Origin: Lachnospiraceae bacterium | Lineage (GTDB): Bacteria; Bacillota; Clostridia; Lachnospirales; Lachnospiraceae | Direction of reading: 5' to 3' | Length of the DNA stretch: 64,000 nt | NCBI GenBank assembly: GCA_021770785.1 | Contig: JAETQH010000013.1 | Span: 17,493-81,492 of the forward strand | Shown: positions 37,351 to 44,350 of the stretch, piece after piece | Numbering within the stretch: the stretch's first letter is position 1 | Layout: each line of letters starts with the position of its first letter | Notes under the pieces: model-generated | The model's database searches: none | What the model was told of the DNA's origin: nothing | The model's input: the letters and a program-made list of their open reading frames with translations, nothing else | Position numbers and translations under genes: made by a program

Positions 37351-38835
37351 ATGGGAAAACCAACGGGATTTATGGATTATGATAGAGAAGATGCGAAAGC
37401 GGTGGCGCCCAAGGAGCGTATTAAAAATTTTAATGAGTTCCATACGCCGCTTTCCAGGGAAAAACAGCAGATCCAGGGCGCGAGATGTATGAACTGCGGC
37501 GTTCCGTTCTGCCAGGCGGGGATGAATATCATGGGAATGACCAGCGGCTGTCCGCTGCACAATCTGGTGCCGGAGTGGAACGATCTGGTGTATACCGGAA
37601 ACTGGGAGCAGGCGTATAATCGTCTGAAAAAGACCAACAACTTTCCGGAATTTACCTCCCGGGTGTGTCCGGCGCTCTGTGAGGCGGCATGTACCTGCGG
37701 TCACTGGGAGGATCCGGTGACCTGTAAGGCAAATGAGTACGGTATCATTGAAAATGCTTATGAGCAGGGGTATGCAGCGGCAAAACCGCCGAAGGTGCGC
37801 ACCGGGAAAAAGGTGGCAGTCATCGGTTCCGGTCCGGCAGGGCTGGCAGCTGCTGACCAGTTAAACAAACGGGGACATTCCGTAACGGTTTATGAGAGAG
37901 ACGACCGTGTGGGCGGACTTTTGATGTACGGTATTCCGAATATGAAGTTAGAGAAATGGGTCATTGACCGTAAAGTGGATATCATGAAGGAAGAGGGCAT
38001 TGAGTTTGTTACCGGGGTCAATGTGGGAAAAGATGTCAAGGCGGCGAAATTGCTGAAGGAATATGACCGTGTGATTTTAGCATGCGGAGCAAAAAATCCG
38101 AGGGATATTAAAGCTCCGGGACGTGACGCAAAGGGAATTTATTTTGCAGTGGATTTTTTAAAGGCAACCACCAAGAGCCTGTTAGATTCCGATTTGAAAG
38201 ACAATAACTATATTTCTGCCAAGGGAAAAAAAGTGGTGATTATCGGCGGCGGCGATACCGGAAACGACTGTGTGGGAACTTCTATCCGCCACGGCTGTGC
38301 CAGCGTGACCCAGCTTGAGATGATGCCTAAAGCGCCGGATACCAGGGCGGAGAACAACCCATGGCCGGAGTGGCCGAAGGTTTGCAAGACAGACTACGGT
38401 CAGGAGGAAGCAATTGCTGTGTTCGGGCATGACCCGCGTATTTACCAGACCACCGTCAAAGAGTTTTTGAAGGATAAAAACGGCAATCTAAACGGACTGA
38501 TTACCGTAAAATTAGAGAGTAAAAAGGACGAAAAGACAGGACGTATGGTGATGGCGGAGGTAGCCGGTTCCGAGAAGAAATTAGAGGCGGATCTGGTACT
38601 CATTGCAGCAGGCTTTTTGGGAACAGAGAAGTATGTGGCAGATGCCTTTGGCGTGGAATTAAATGCCAGAACTAATGTGGCAACTGCGGGGGACGCTTAT
38701 GCCACCAACGTGAAAAACGTGTTTGCGGCGGGAGACGTTCACAGAGGACAGTCCTTAGTGGTATGGGCAATCCGTGAGGGACGGGAAGTTGCAAGAGAGG
38801 TGGACGAAAGCCTGATGGGGTATTCTAATTTGTAG
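37351..38835 (+). CDS. gltD: Glutamate synthase small subunit
   Basis: 494-aa flavoprotein that passes electrons from NAD(P)H to the large subunit. N-terminal 4Fe-4S Cys motifs CMNCGVPFCQAG and CPALCEAACTCG, FAD-binding GSGPAGLAAADQL (about residue 155), NAD(P)-binding GGGDTGNDCVG (about 294), and C-terminal AAGDVHRGQSLVVWAI. ATG 37351 follows GGAAG; the upstream part of the open frame reads through the repeat spacer and is not coding. Confidence 0.96.
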   Translation: MGKPTGFMDYDREDAKAVAPKERIKNFNEFHTPLSREKQQIQGARCMNCGVPFCQAGMNIMGMTSGCPLHNLVPEWNDLVYTGNWEQAYNRLKKTNNFPEFTSRVCPALCEAACTCGHWEDPVTCKANEYGIIENAYEQGYAAAKPPKVRTGKKVAVIGSGPAGLAAADQLNKRGHSVTVYERDDRVGGLLMYGIPNMKLEKWVIDRKVDIMKEEGIEFVTGVNVGKDVKAAKLLKEYDRVILACGAKNPRDIKAPGRDAKGIYFAVDFLKATTKSLLDSDLKDNNYISAKGKKVVIIGGGDTGNDCVGTSIRHGCASVTQLEMMPKAPDTRAENNPWPEWPKVCKTDYGQEEAIAVFGHDPRIYQTTVKEFLKDKNGNLNGLITVKLESKKDEKTGRMVMAEVAGSEKKLEADLVLIAAGFLGTEKYVADAFGVELNARTNVATAGDAYATNVKNVFAAGDVHRGQSLVVWAIREGREVAREVDESLMGYSNL

Positions 38836-38894
38836 GCAGGTTTCCGGTTTTAAGGTTACGGTAACGACCGTAGGGAGGAAATAGTAACCGCCAG

Positions 38895-38939
38895 TAAAGT
38901 ATTGACACAAACAGTTGCTAATAAAGCGTTGACACAAAC
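38895..38939 (+). repeat. Direct repeat containing TTGACACAAAC
   Basis: TAAAG-xx-TTGACACAAAC occurs at 38895-38912 and again at 38922-38939, a 27-base period with 16 of 18 positions equal. Each copy carries a consensus -35 hexamer, but neither has a well-placed -10 box. Part of the intergenic region after gltD; may be a regulator site. Confidence 0.6.
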
Positions 38940-38948
38940 CATGAAAAG

Positions 38949-38972
38949 ACCGCTTGCGTTTACAAGCGGTCT
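38949..38972 (-). terminator. Possible minus-strand terminator
   Basis: GACCGCTTG (38949-38957) and CAAGCGGTC (38964-38972) form a perfect 9-bp stem. Read on the minus strand it is followed by TTTTC, so it could end the toxin transcript; on the plus strand it overlaps the -35 region of the presumed antisense RNA. Confidence 0.45.
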
Positions 38973-38982
38973 GGTATATAAT
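38954..38982 (+). promoter_or_regulatory. Promoter of the presumed antitoxin RNA
   Basis: TTGCGT (38954-38959), a 17-base spacer, and a perfect TATAAT (38977-38982). No coding frame follows; the transcript would run toward and antisense to the 3' part of the small minus-strand toxin gene. Confidence 0.55.
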
Positions 38983-38988
38983 CTACTT

Positions 38989-39091
38989 AGAAAGGTACAT
39001 CGGATGTGATATCCGATTTGCCCTCAGTAAAATTGTTTTAGTAAAAAAGAATTAGCATCTTCACTTAGGGCGTGGGATGCTATTTCTTTTT
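38989..39091 (+). ncRNA. Candidate antisense antitoxin RNA of about 100 nt
   Basis: Would start about 7 bases after the TATAAT box and stop at the bidirectional hairpin TAGCATC/GATGCTA (39053-39082) followed by ATTTCTTTTT. Contains a second stem TCGGAT/ATCCGA (39000-39016). It overlaps the 3' end of the toxin message, as in TxpA/RatA- and BsrG/SR4-type loci. Predicted only from promoter, terminator and orientation. Confidence 0.45.
39053..39082. terminator. Bidirectional terminator shared by toxin mRNA and antisense RNA
   Basis: TAGCATC (39053-39059) pairs with GATGCTA (39076-39082), with an inner CAC/GTG extension. T-runs follow on both strands: TTTCTTTTT to the right on plus, TTCTTTTTTAC to the left on minus. 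The toxin stop codon lies within the stem. Confidence 0.7.
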
Positions 39092-39166
39092 GTTATAATG
39101 ATTATCTAAAAAAGACAGAGCCGTAAAAATTACTAGCAATAAAGTCAAGACTTCCATTGTGTTCAT
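39080..39166 (-). CDS. 28-aa holin-like hydrophobic peptide, candidate type I toxin
   Basis: Too short for routine gene calling. The peptide has a short polar start (MNTMEV), a membrane-spanning core LTLLLVIFTALSFL, and a basic tail NKKK, the layout of the TxpA/BsrG-like 'putative holin-like toxin' family of Firmicutes. AAAGGAGGG lies about 10 bases upstream of the ATG. The leader contains CCCTC able to pair with the GAGGG of the ribosome site (plus-strand 39193-39197 with 39176-39180), which would hold translation down. A good promoter lies upstream. Toxic activity is inferred, not shown. Confidence 0.7.
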   Translation of the reverse strand: MNTMEVLTLLLVIFTALSFLDNHYNKKK

Positions 39167-39247
39167 AGGGCATCACCCTCCTTTATGTACTAGAGGGCAT
39201 CTAACATCGGAAAATCGCATCCGCTTTCCTTTGGATTATATAATGAC

Positions 39248-39276
39248 ATTATAACTCATGAAGAACATATGTTCAA
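39248..39276 (-). promoter_or_regulatory. Promoter of the toxin gene
   Basis: On the minus strand TTGAAC (39276-39271) and a perfect TATAAT (39253-39248) are exactly 17 bases apart, which predicts a leader of about 75 bases before the toxin ATG. The promoter sits inside the false N-terminal extension of the TetR gene on the other strand. Confidence 0.7.
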
Positions 39277-39362
39277 GTGAAAAGGAGATAGGAACCAATG
39301 AAAAGTTAAGGACAGCAAGAAGGATAATGAAAAATAGCATGGTTTTTGGAAGGGGGAATCAC

Positions 39363-39929
39363 ATGTCTAACACAACGAAACTGGCATTAGAGGCTTCACT
39401 GAAAAAAATGCTGCTAAAAAAGCCAATCGACAAGATTACGATTAACGATTTAACCTCGGATTGCGGTATCAGCCGCATGTCCTTTTACTACCATTTCAAG
39501 GATATCTACGATTTGGTGGAGTGGGTATGTGTAGAGGACGGAAAACAGGCGCTGCAGGATAAGAAAACCTATGACACCTGGCAGGAGGGGCTTGAGCAGA
39601 TTTTTGAAGCGGTTTTGGAAAATAAGCCCTTTATTCTCAATGTATCCAATACGGTCAGCAGGAAAAAGATGGAGAGTTATCTGAATAAACTTACCTACGA
39701 ACTGATTGCGGGAGTGGTGGAGGAAAAATGCAGCGGCATTGATTTGCCTGAGGAGGATAAAGCGTTTATCGCAGATTTTTATAAATATGGCTTTGTCGGG
39801 GTAATGCTGGACTGGATTGACCATGGAATGAAAGAGGATTATAAGAAAATTGTAGAAAAGATGAGTATTACCCTTCACGGAACCTTTGCAAATTCTATTC
39901 ATAACTTTGAGCAGAAAAAGAAAAATTAA
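39363..39929 (+). CDS. TetR family regulator with TetR-like C-terminal domain (DhaS-like)
   Basis: 188-aa regulator. N-terminal HTH: LALEASLKKMLLKKPIDKITINDLTSDCGISRMSFYYHFKDIYDLVEW, followed by an all-helical ligand domain. ATG 39363 is preceded by AAGGGGGAATC; the frame that opens at 39258 crosses the minus-strand toxin promoter and is unlikely. It is the only regulator next to the oleate hydratase gene, so control by fatty acids is a reasonable guess. A terminator follows directly. Confidence 0.85.
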   Translation: MSNTTKLALEASLKKMLLKKPIDKITINDLTSDCGISRMSFYYHFKDIYDLVEWVCVEDGKQALQDKKTYDTWQEGLEQIFEAVLENKPFILNVSNTVSRKKMESYLNKLTYELIAGVVEEKCSGIDLPEEDKAFIADFYKYGFVGVMLDWIDHGMKEDYKKIVEKMSITLHGTFANSIHNFEQKKKN

Positions 39930-39941
39930 TTTTATCAAAAC

Positions 39942-39980
39942 AAGCGGAGTGATAAGTTTTTTGTCATTCCGCTTATTTTG
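39942..39980 (+). terminator. Intrinsic terminator of the TetR gene
   Basis: AAGCGGAGTGATAA (39942-39955) pairs with TTGTCATTCCGCTT (39961-39974, two G-T pairs), followed by ATTTTG. Confidence 0.85.
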
Positions 39981-40086
39981 TAAGTGGAAATTAGCATTTG
40001 GAAAGTATAAGATAGGGGCATAAAAAATAAGCTATTAACTCAGAAACTTAGGGGTAAAAACAGCCTCTTTGGACATTCTAATTCCT

Positions 40087-40245
40087 AGGAACTGTCAACA
40101 AATAACTTTTAATATTGCTTGTCTTTTTCTCCAATAGCACCACTCAAAAATCAGTTACATAGCCCGCTATGCGCCTAATTTTTGAGCGGCGCTCTCGAAG
40201 AAAAATCCGGCGCACTATTCAAAAGTTATTTGTTGACAGTTCCTT
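40087..40245. mobile_element. MITE-like element of about 158 bp with 28-bp terminal inverted repeats
   Basis: The ends match in inverted orientation: GGAACTGTCAACAAATAAC plus TTTTAATA on the left (40088-40114), and its complement with one extra base on the right (40216-40243). Inside, ACTCAAAAAT and ATTTTTGAG form another inverted pair around TAGC/GCTA, so the whole unit can fold on itself. It has no coding capacity. It ends 27 bases before the oleate hydratase start, between that gene and any upstream promoter. The remaining bases from 39981 to 40086 show nothing recognisable. Confidence 0.8.
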
Positions 40246-40271
40246 AAAATGAAGAAAGGTGGTCAATTTAT

Positions 40272-42263
40272 ATGGCAAGTAAAAAAAGTATCGGAATCGG
40301 TGTGGCGGCAGTTGCGGCGGCAGGCGCAGGAGCAGCGGCGATTGCAGCAAAAAATTATAAAAAAGCAGGGAAGAATGCAGAAAAAAAGCCGGAGCAGAAG
40401 GCGGTATCTGCGGAAACTAATGAATACCGGAATACGGAGCGGGGAAAAGACGCAAAGAACAGCAAGGGCATTTATTATACAAATGGTAACTATGAGGCGT
40501 TTGCAAGACCGAAAAAGCCGGAGGGTGTGGAGGAAAAAAATGCGTACATCGTAGGCAGCGGTTTAGCAGCATTGGCAGCAGCCTGTTTTCTGGTGCGTGA
40601 CGGGCAGATGCCGGGTTCCCACATCCATATCTTAGAGGCAATGGACATTGCGGGAGGCGCCTGTGACGGTATCTATGACGCCACAAGGGGCTATGTGATG
40701 AGAGGCGGACGTGAAATGGAGAACCATTTTGAGTGCCTGTGGGATTTGTTCCACAGCATTCCTTCTATTGAAACTCCCGGCGTATCCGTGTTGGATGAGT
40801 ATTACTGGCTGAATAAGGAGGACCCGAACTATTCCCTGTGCCGTGCCACGGAAAAACGGGGGCAGGATGCCCATACCGACGGAAAATTCAATTTAAGCCA
40901 GAAGGGCTGCATGGAAATTATGAAACTTTTCATGATGAAGGATGAGGATTTATACGATAAGACCATCGAAGATGTATTTGACGAGGAAGTCTTTGATTCT
41001 ACCTTCTGGCTGTACTGGAGAACCATGTTTGCTTTCGAAAACTGGCACAGTGCATTGGAAATGAAACTTTATTTCCAGAGATTTATCCATCACATTGGGG
41101 GACTGCCGGATTTCTCTGCATTGAAATTTACCAAGTACAACCAGTATGAATCCCTGATTCTTCCGATGCAGAAATATTTAGAGGAAGCGGGGGTTGACTT
41201 CCGGTTCAATACTGAGGTGACCAACGTCATTTTTGAAATAAAAGACAATAAAAAGGTGGCAAAAGCTATTGAGTGTAAGGTGAAAGGCGTGGAGCAGGGA
41301 ATCACTCTGACGGAAAATGACCTTGTGTTTGTCACCAACGGCAGCTGTACCGAGGGCACGATTTACGGTGACCAGAACCATGCACCAAACGGAGATGCTG
41401 AGGTGAGAACCAGCGGCTGCTGGAGTTTATGGAAAAATATTGCAAAGCAGGATGAGGCGTTTGGACATCCGGAAAAATTCTGCTCTGATGTAACAAAGAC
41501 AAATTGGGAGTCTGCTACTGTTACCACATTGGATGATAAGATTCTTCCCTATATTAAGAATATCTGCAAGCGTGACCCGAAGAGCGGCAAAGTGGTAACC
41601 GGAGGCATTGTAACCTGTCAGGATTCTGGCTGGCTGATGAGCTGGACCATTAACAGGCAGGGGCAGTTTAAAGATCAGGACAAAGATAAGGTATGTGTCT
41701 GGGTATATGGCCTGTTTACCGATGTGCCGGGGGATTTCGTGAAGAAACCTATGAAAGAATGTACCGGTAAGGAAATCACGGAGGAGTGGCTGTATCATCT
41801 GGGTGTTCCAACGGAGCAGATTCCGGAACTGGCGGAAAACAGTGCGGTCTGCGTTCCGACGATGATGCCTTATATTACGGCATTCTTTATGCCGAGAACC
41901 AAGGGGGACCGCCCGGACGTGATTCCCGATGGTTGTGTGAACTTTGCATTTTTAGGACAGTTTGCGGAGACGCCGAGGGATACGGTGTTTACCACGGAGT
42001 ATTCTGTGAGAACGGCAATGGAGGCGGTGTACGGTCTGCTTGGCGTAGACAGAGGCGTGCCGGAGGTATGGGGCAGCGTTTATGATATCCGGGAGCTGTT
42101 AGACAGTACGGTGAAGCTGATGGATGGAAAATCCCCGCTGGAAATCAGGCTGCCGGGGCCGCTCAATGCCTTGAAGAAGCCGCTGCTTCGTGTGGTGAAA
42201 GGAACGGTGGTTGAGAAGGTGCTTAAGGACCACGATGTGATTAAGGAAGGGATGCTTTTTTAA
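40272..42263 (+). CDS. ohyA: Oleate hydratase (myosin-cross-reactive antigen family)
   Basis: Large FAD enzyme (663 aa) that adds water to the cis-9 double bond of unsaturated fatty acids to give 10-hydroxy acids, a detoxification step in gut Firmicutes. FAD-binding motif VGSGLAALAAACFLV (about residue 93) and LEAMDIAGGACDG, catalytic Glu region MRGGREMENHFECLWDLF (about 140-157), then the conserved YNQYESLILPMQKYL. The N-terminal 75 residues hold an Ala/Gly-rich hydrophobic stretch (SIGIGVAAVAAAGAGAAAIA) that could anchor it to the membrane. RBS AAAGGTGG. MITE lies just upstream. Confidence 0.93.
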   Translation: MASKKSIGIGVAAVAAAGAGAAAIAAKNYKKAGKNAEKKPEQKAVSAETNEYRNTERGKDAKNSKGIYYTNGNYEAFARPKKPEGVEEKNAYIVGSGLAALAAACFLVRDGQMPGSHIHILEAMDIAGGACDGIYDATRGYVMRGGREMENHFECLWDLFHSIPSIETPGVSVLDEYYWLNKEDPNYSLCRATEKRGQDAHTDGKFNLSQKGCMEIMKLFMMKDEDLYDKTIEDVFDEEVFDSTFWLYWRTMFAFENWHSALEMKLYFQRFIHHIGGLPDFSALKFTKYNQYESLILPMQKYLEEAGVDFRFNTEVTNVIFEIKDNKKVAKAIECKVKGVEQGITLTENDLVFVTNGSCTEGTIYGDQNHAPNGDAEVRTSGCWSLWKNIAKQDEAFGHPEKFCSDVTKTNWESATVTTLDDKILPYIKNICKRDPKSGKVVTGGIVTCQDSGWLMSWTINRQGQFKDQDKDKVCVWVYGLFTDVPGDFVKKPMKECTGKEITEEWLYHLGVPTEQIPELAENSAVCVPTMMPYITAFFMPRTKGDRPDVIPDGCVNFAFLGQFAETPRDTVFTTEYSVRTAMEAVYGLLGVDRGVPEVWGSVYDIRELLDSTVKLMDGKSPLEIRLPGPLNALKKPLLRVVKGTVVEKVLKDHDVIKEGMLF

Positions 42264-42328
42264 GAGAGGTTAAAGAAAATTTAAGAAAAGAAAAAGTGAA
42301 GCTTAAGGGTTTTGTTATGGTTTTGAAA

Positions 42329-42368
42329 CAGGTGTTGTCTATGATGGTAGGCAGCACTTGTTTTTTTT
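42329..42368 (+). terminator. Intrinsic terminator of ohyA
   Basis: CAGGTGTTG (42329-42337) pairs with CAGCACTTG (42352-42360, two wobble pairs) and is followed by eight T residues. Confidence 0.8.
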
Positions 42369-42381
42369 GTGGGGGTGGGAC

Positions 42382-42701
42382 GCTTTGGGCGGCAAAAGGG
42401 GGGCTGGAGTTACGGTTATGGGGGCGGAGCGCACAGGGAGGGCTTTGTTTTTGTTTCGTTGTCCGGAGATAAGATGTTCTAAGAAATCTGCTGCGGGGGG
42501 TGGCGGGGGAGGGACGTAAACGGTCCGAAGGCGCCGTCCCTGGCGCCGTCGAACCTCGCCCAGCCTTCCGTGGCTGGGCGTTACTGTGTATCGGGCAGAT
42601 TTCTAAGAACATCTAATCTCCTCCCAAAGTCACAAAAACAAAGCCCTCCCTGTGCACTCTGTCCCATAACCGTAACTCCAGCTCCTTTTGCCGCCCGAAG
42701 C
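42382..42701. repeat. Palindromic element, copy 1 (about 320 bp)
   Basis: The left arm starts GCTTTGGGCGGCAAAAGG and the right arm ends with the complement CCTTTTGCCGCCCGAAGC. The arms pair over roughly 100-130 bp, including GGAGTTACGGTTATGGG, CACAGGGAGGGCTTTG and AGATGTTCT-AAGAAATCTGC blocks. The centre contains hairpins CGCCCAGCC/GGCTGGGCG and GGGACG/CGTCCC. Copy 2 lies at 43921-44239 in the same orientation. No convincing gene inside. The rest of the gap to the next gene (42702-42888) is G-rich with nothing recognised. Confidence 0.85.
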
Positions 42702-42888
42702 TGCTTTACTGGCGCTGGGAGGTTTTTGGGTGCGTTAGATAGAGGGGGTGTGCCGGAACGGTATTGGGGTTGGTGTTGCGGGGAGGGGATTTTAAATGAT
42801 TTTTAAGGTTGTTTAAAGGGGAGATAAAGAGAGAGTTGTTAGAATTTAGAGGTGGATTTAGAAGCAAAAGAAAAGATGGGAGGAAGTA

Positions 42889-43899
42889 ATGGGAACGATG
42901 AGAGGAAATGGGAAAGAGCAGAGGAACAGGCAGCGGCGTGTCAGGGAGCAGAGGAAGAGGGCGAGGAGGAGACGGAGGGTTGTGCTTTTTTTGTGGCAGA
43001 TTGTGATAGTTGGGGGAATTGGGATTTTGTTGTGGGATATTTGGGGGAAGGTTTCTGGGACGGAGAATGGTGTGGAAGGGAGTGGAGGGTGGCAGAGGGA
43101 GGTAAGTTCTGTTTTAGGGGGCGAGAAAGGGAGTAGTGGAAGTGAGTTGGGGGATTATGCGGGAAAGATTGATGAGATTGAGGTGGAGGCTCCGGTGAAG
43201 AGGGAGGAAAGTGAGGTTTTGCTGAGGTTAGAGGAGTTGGCGGAGGAAAATGATGTGATAAGGGAAATTTTGGGGAATGTGGAGGCGTATCCGGAGAATC
43301 TGCTGGAGGCGTTGGCGAATAATCCGGAGATGGTGGATTTTGCGGCGGGGTATCTGACGGCGGAACGGACGGTGCAGGGGGGATTGACGAAAGAGGAGAG
43401 GAAGCAGGAGCATCCTTTGTTTTTGCAGTGGGATCCCAGGTGGGGGTATGTGCCCTATGGGGACGACAGCAATATCGGGCTGGCGGGGTGTGGACCGACT
43501 TGTTTGTCTATGGCGCTTTTTGAACTGACCGGAGACGAGACCCTGACGCCGGATAAGATAGCGGGGTATGCGATGGAAAACGGGTATTATATGTCGGGGA
43601 CGGGAACGGCGTGGGCGCTGATGGAGGATGTGCCGGGGGTTTACGGGGTTTCTGTAAATAAGCCGGGAATCAGTGACAGTATTATGAAAGGTGAGCTGGA
43701 TTCCGGGCATGTGCTGATTTGCGCCATGCGTCCAGGGGATTTTACGGCGGCTGGGCATTTTATTTTGATTTACGGGTATGGTGAGACGGGATTTTTGGTC
43801 AATGATCCGAATTGTGTGGCGAGAAGTAAAAAGACTTGGAGTTATGAACGGATTGGAGGGCAGATAAAGCAGATGTGGGCGCTTGGGGCGGAAAAGTAA
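42889..43899 (+). CDS. C39-like (papain-fold) peptidase domain membrane protein
   Basis: 336 aa. A strongly basic N-terminus (Arg-rich, residues 4-29) precedes one membrane segment (about 30-50), then an acidic linker and a C-terminal Peptidase_C39_2-type domain: FLQWDPRWGYVPYGD, GCGPTCLSMALFELTG with the putative catalytic Cys (about residue 203), and GHFILIYGYGETGFLVNDPN with the catalytic His and Asp/Asn. Likely an exported or membrane-tethered cysteine peptidase. The DNA strand is exceptionally G-rich, unlike neighbours, and the gene is bracketed by two copies of a 320-bp palindromic element. RBS GGAGGAAGT. Confidence 0.82.
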   Translation: MGTMRGNGKEQRNRQRRVREQRKRARRRRRVVLFLWQIVIVGGIGILLWDIWGKVSGTENGVEGSGGWQREVSSVLGGEKGSSGSELGDYAGKIDEIEVEAPVKREESEVLLRLEELAEENDVIREILGNVEAYPENLLEALANNPEMVDFAAGYLTAERTVQGGLTKEERKQEHPLFLQWDPRWGYVPYGDDSNIGLAGCGPTCLSMALFELTGDETLTPDKIAGYAMENGYYMSGTGTAWALMEDVPGVYGVSVNKPGISDSIMKGELDSGHVLICAMRPGDFTAAGHFILIYGYGETGFLVNDPNCVARSKKTWSYERIGGQIKQMWALGAEK

Positions 43900-43920
43900 G
43901 TGGTGTTGGGGGGAAGGGAC

Positions 43921-44239
43921 GCTTCGGGCAGCAAAAGGGGGCTGGAGTTACGGTTATGGGAGCAGCGGGCATAGGGAGGGCTTTGTTTTTGTTCCGATGT
44001 TCGGAGATAAAATGTTTTAAGAAATCTGCTGCCGGGGGGTGGCGGGGTAGGGACGTAAACGGTTCGAAGGCGCCGTCCCTGGCGCCGTCGGACCTCGCCC
44101 AGCCATCCGCGGCTGGGCGTTACTGGGTATCTGGCAGATTTCTAAGAACATCTAATCTCCTTCCAAAGTCACAAAAATAAAGCCCTCCCTGTGCCCGCTG
44201 TCCATAACCGTAACTTCAGCCCCTTTTGCCGCCCGAAGC
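43921..44239. repeat. Palindromic element, copy 2 (about 320 bp)
   Basis: Same layout and orientation as copy 1 (42382-42701), with scattered substitutions, many of them compensated in the opposite arm (for example cga/tcg changes in the outer stem). It starts 21 bases after the C39-like gene stop and may also end its transcript. Bases 44240-44288 show nothing else. Confidence 0.85.
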
Positions 44240-44288
44240 TGAGGGGGGCTGCTGCCGGAGAAAATCGGAAAGGAGTGTTTGGGGGATA

Positions 44289-44317
44289 TTGTAAAAAATG
44301 GGATTTTTCGTTATAAT
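44289..44317 (+). promoter_or_regulatory. Promoter of the membrane coiled-coil gene
   Basis: TTGTAA (44289-44294), a 17-base spacer and a perfect TATAAT (44312-44317), just after palindromic copy 2. It makes an upstream TTG start at 44279 unlikely. Confidence 0.6.
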
Positions 44318-44350
44318 GGTAACAGCGCAAAGGAGGAGAAGCTGTTATTC

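Noticed and set aside
42570..42806. 78-codon plus-strand frame in the first palindromic element
   Set aside because: It is the reading of a repeat arm; a near-identical frame occurs in copy 2, and neither has a start site or domain.
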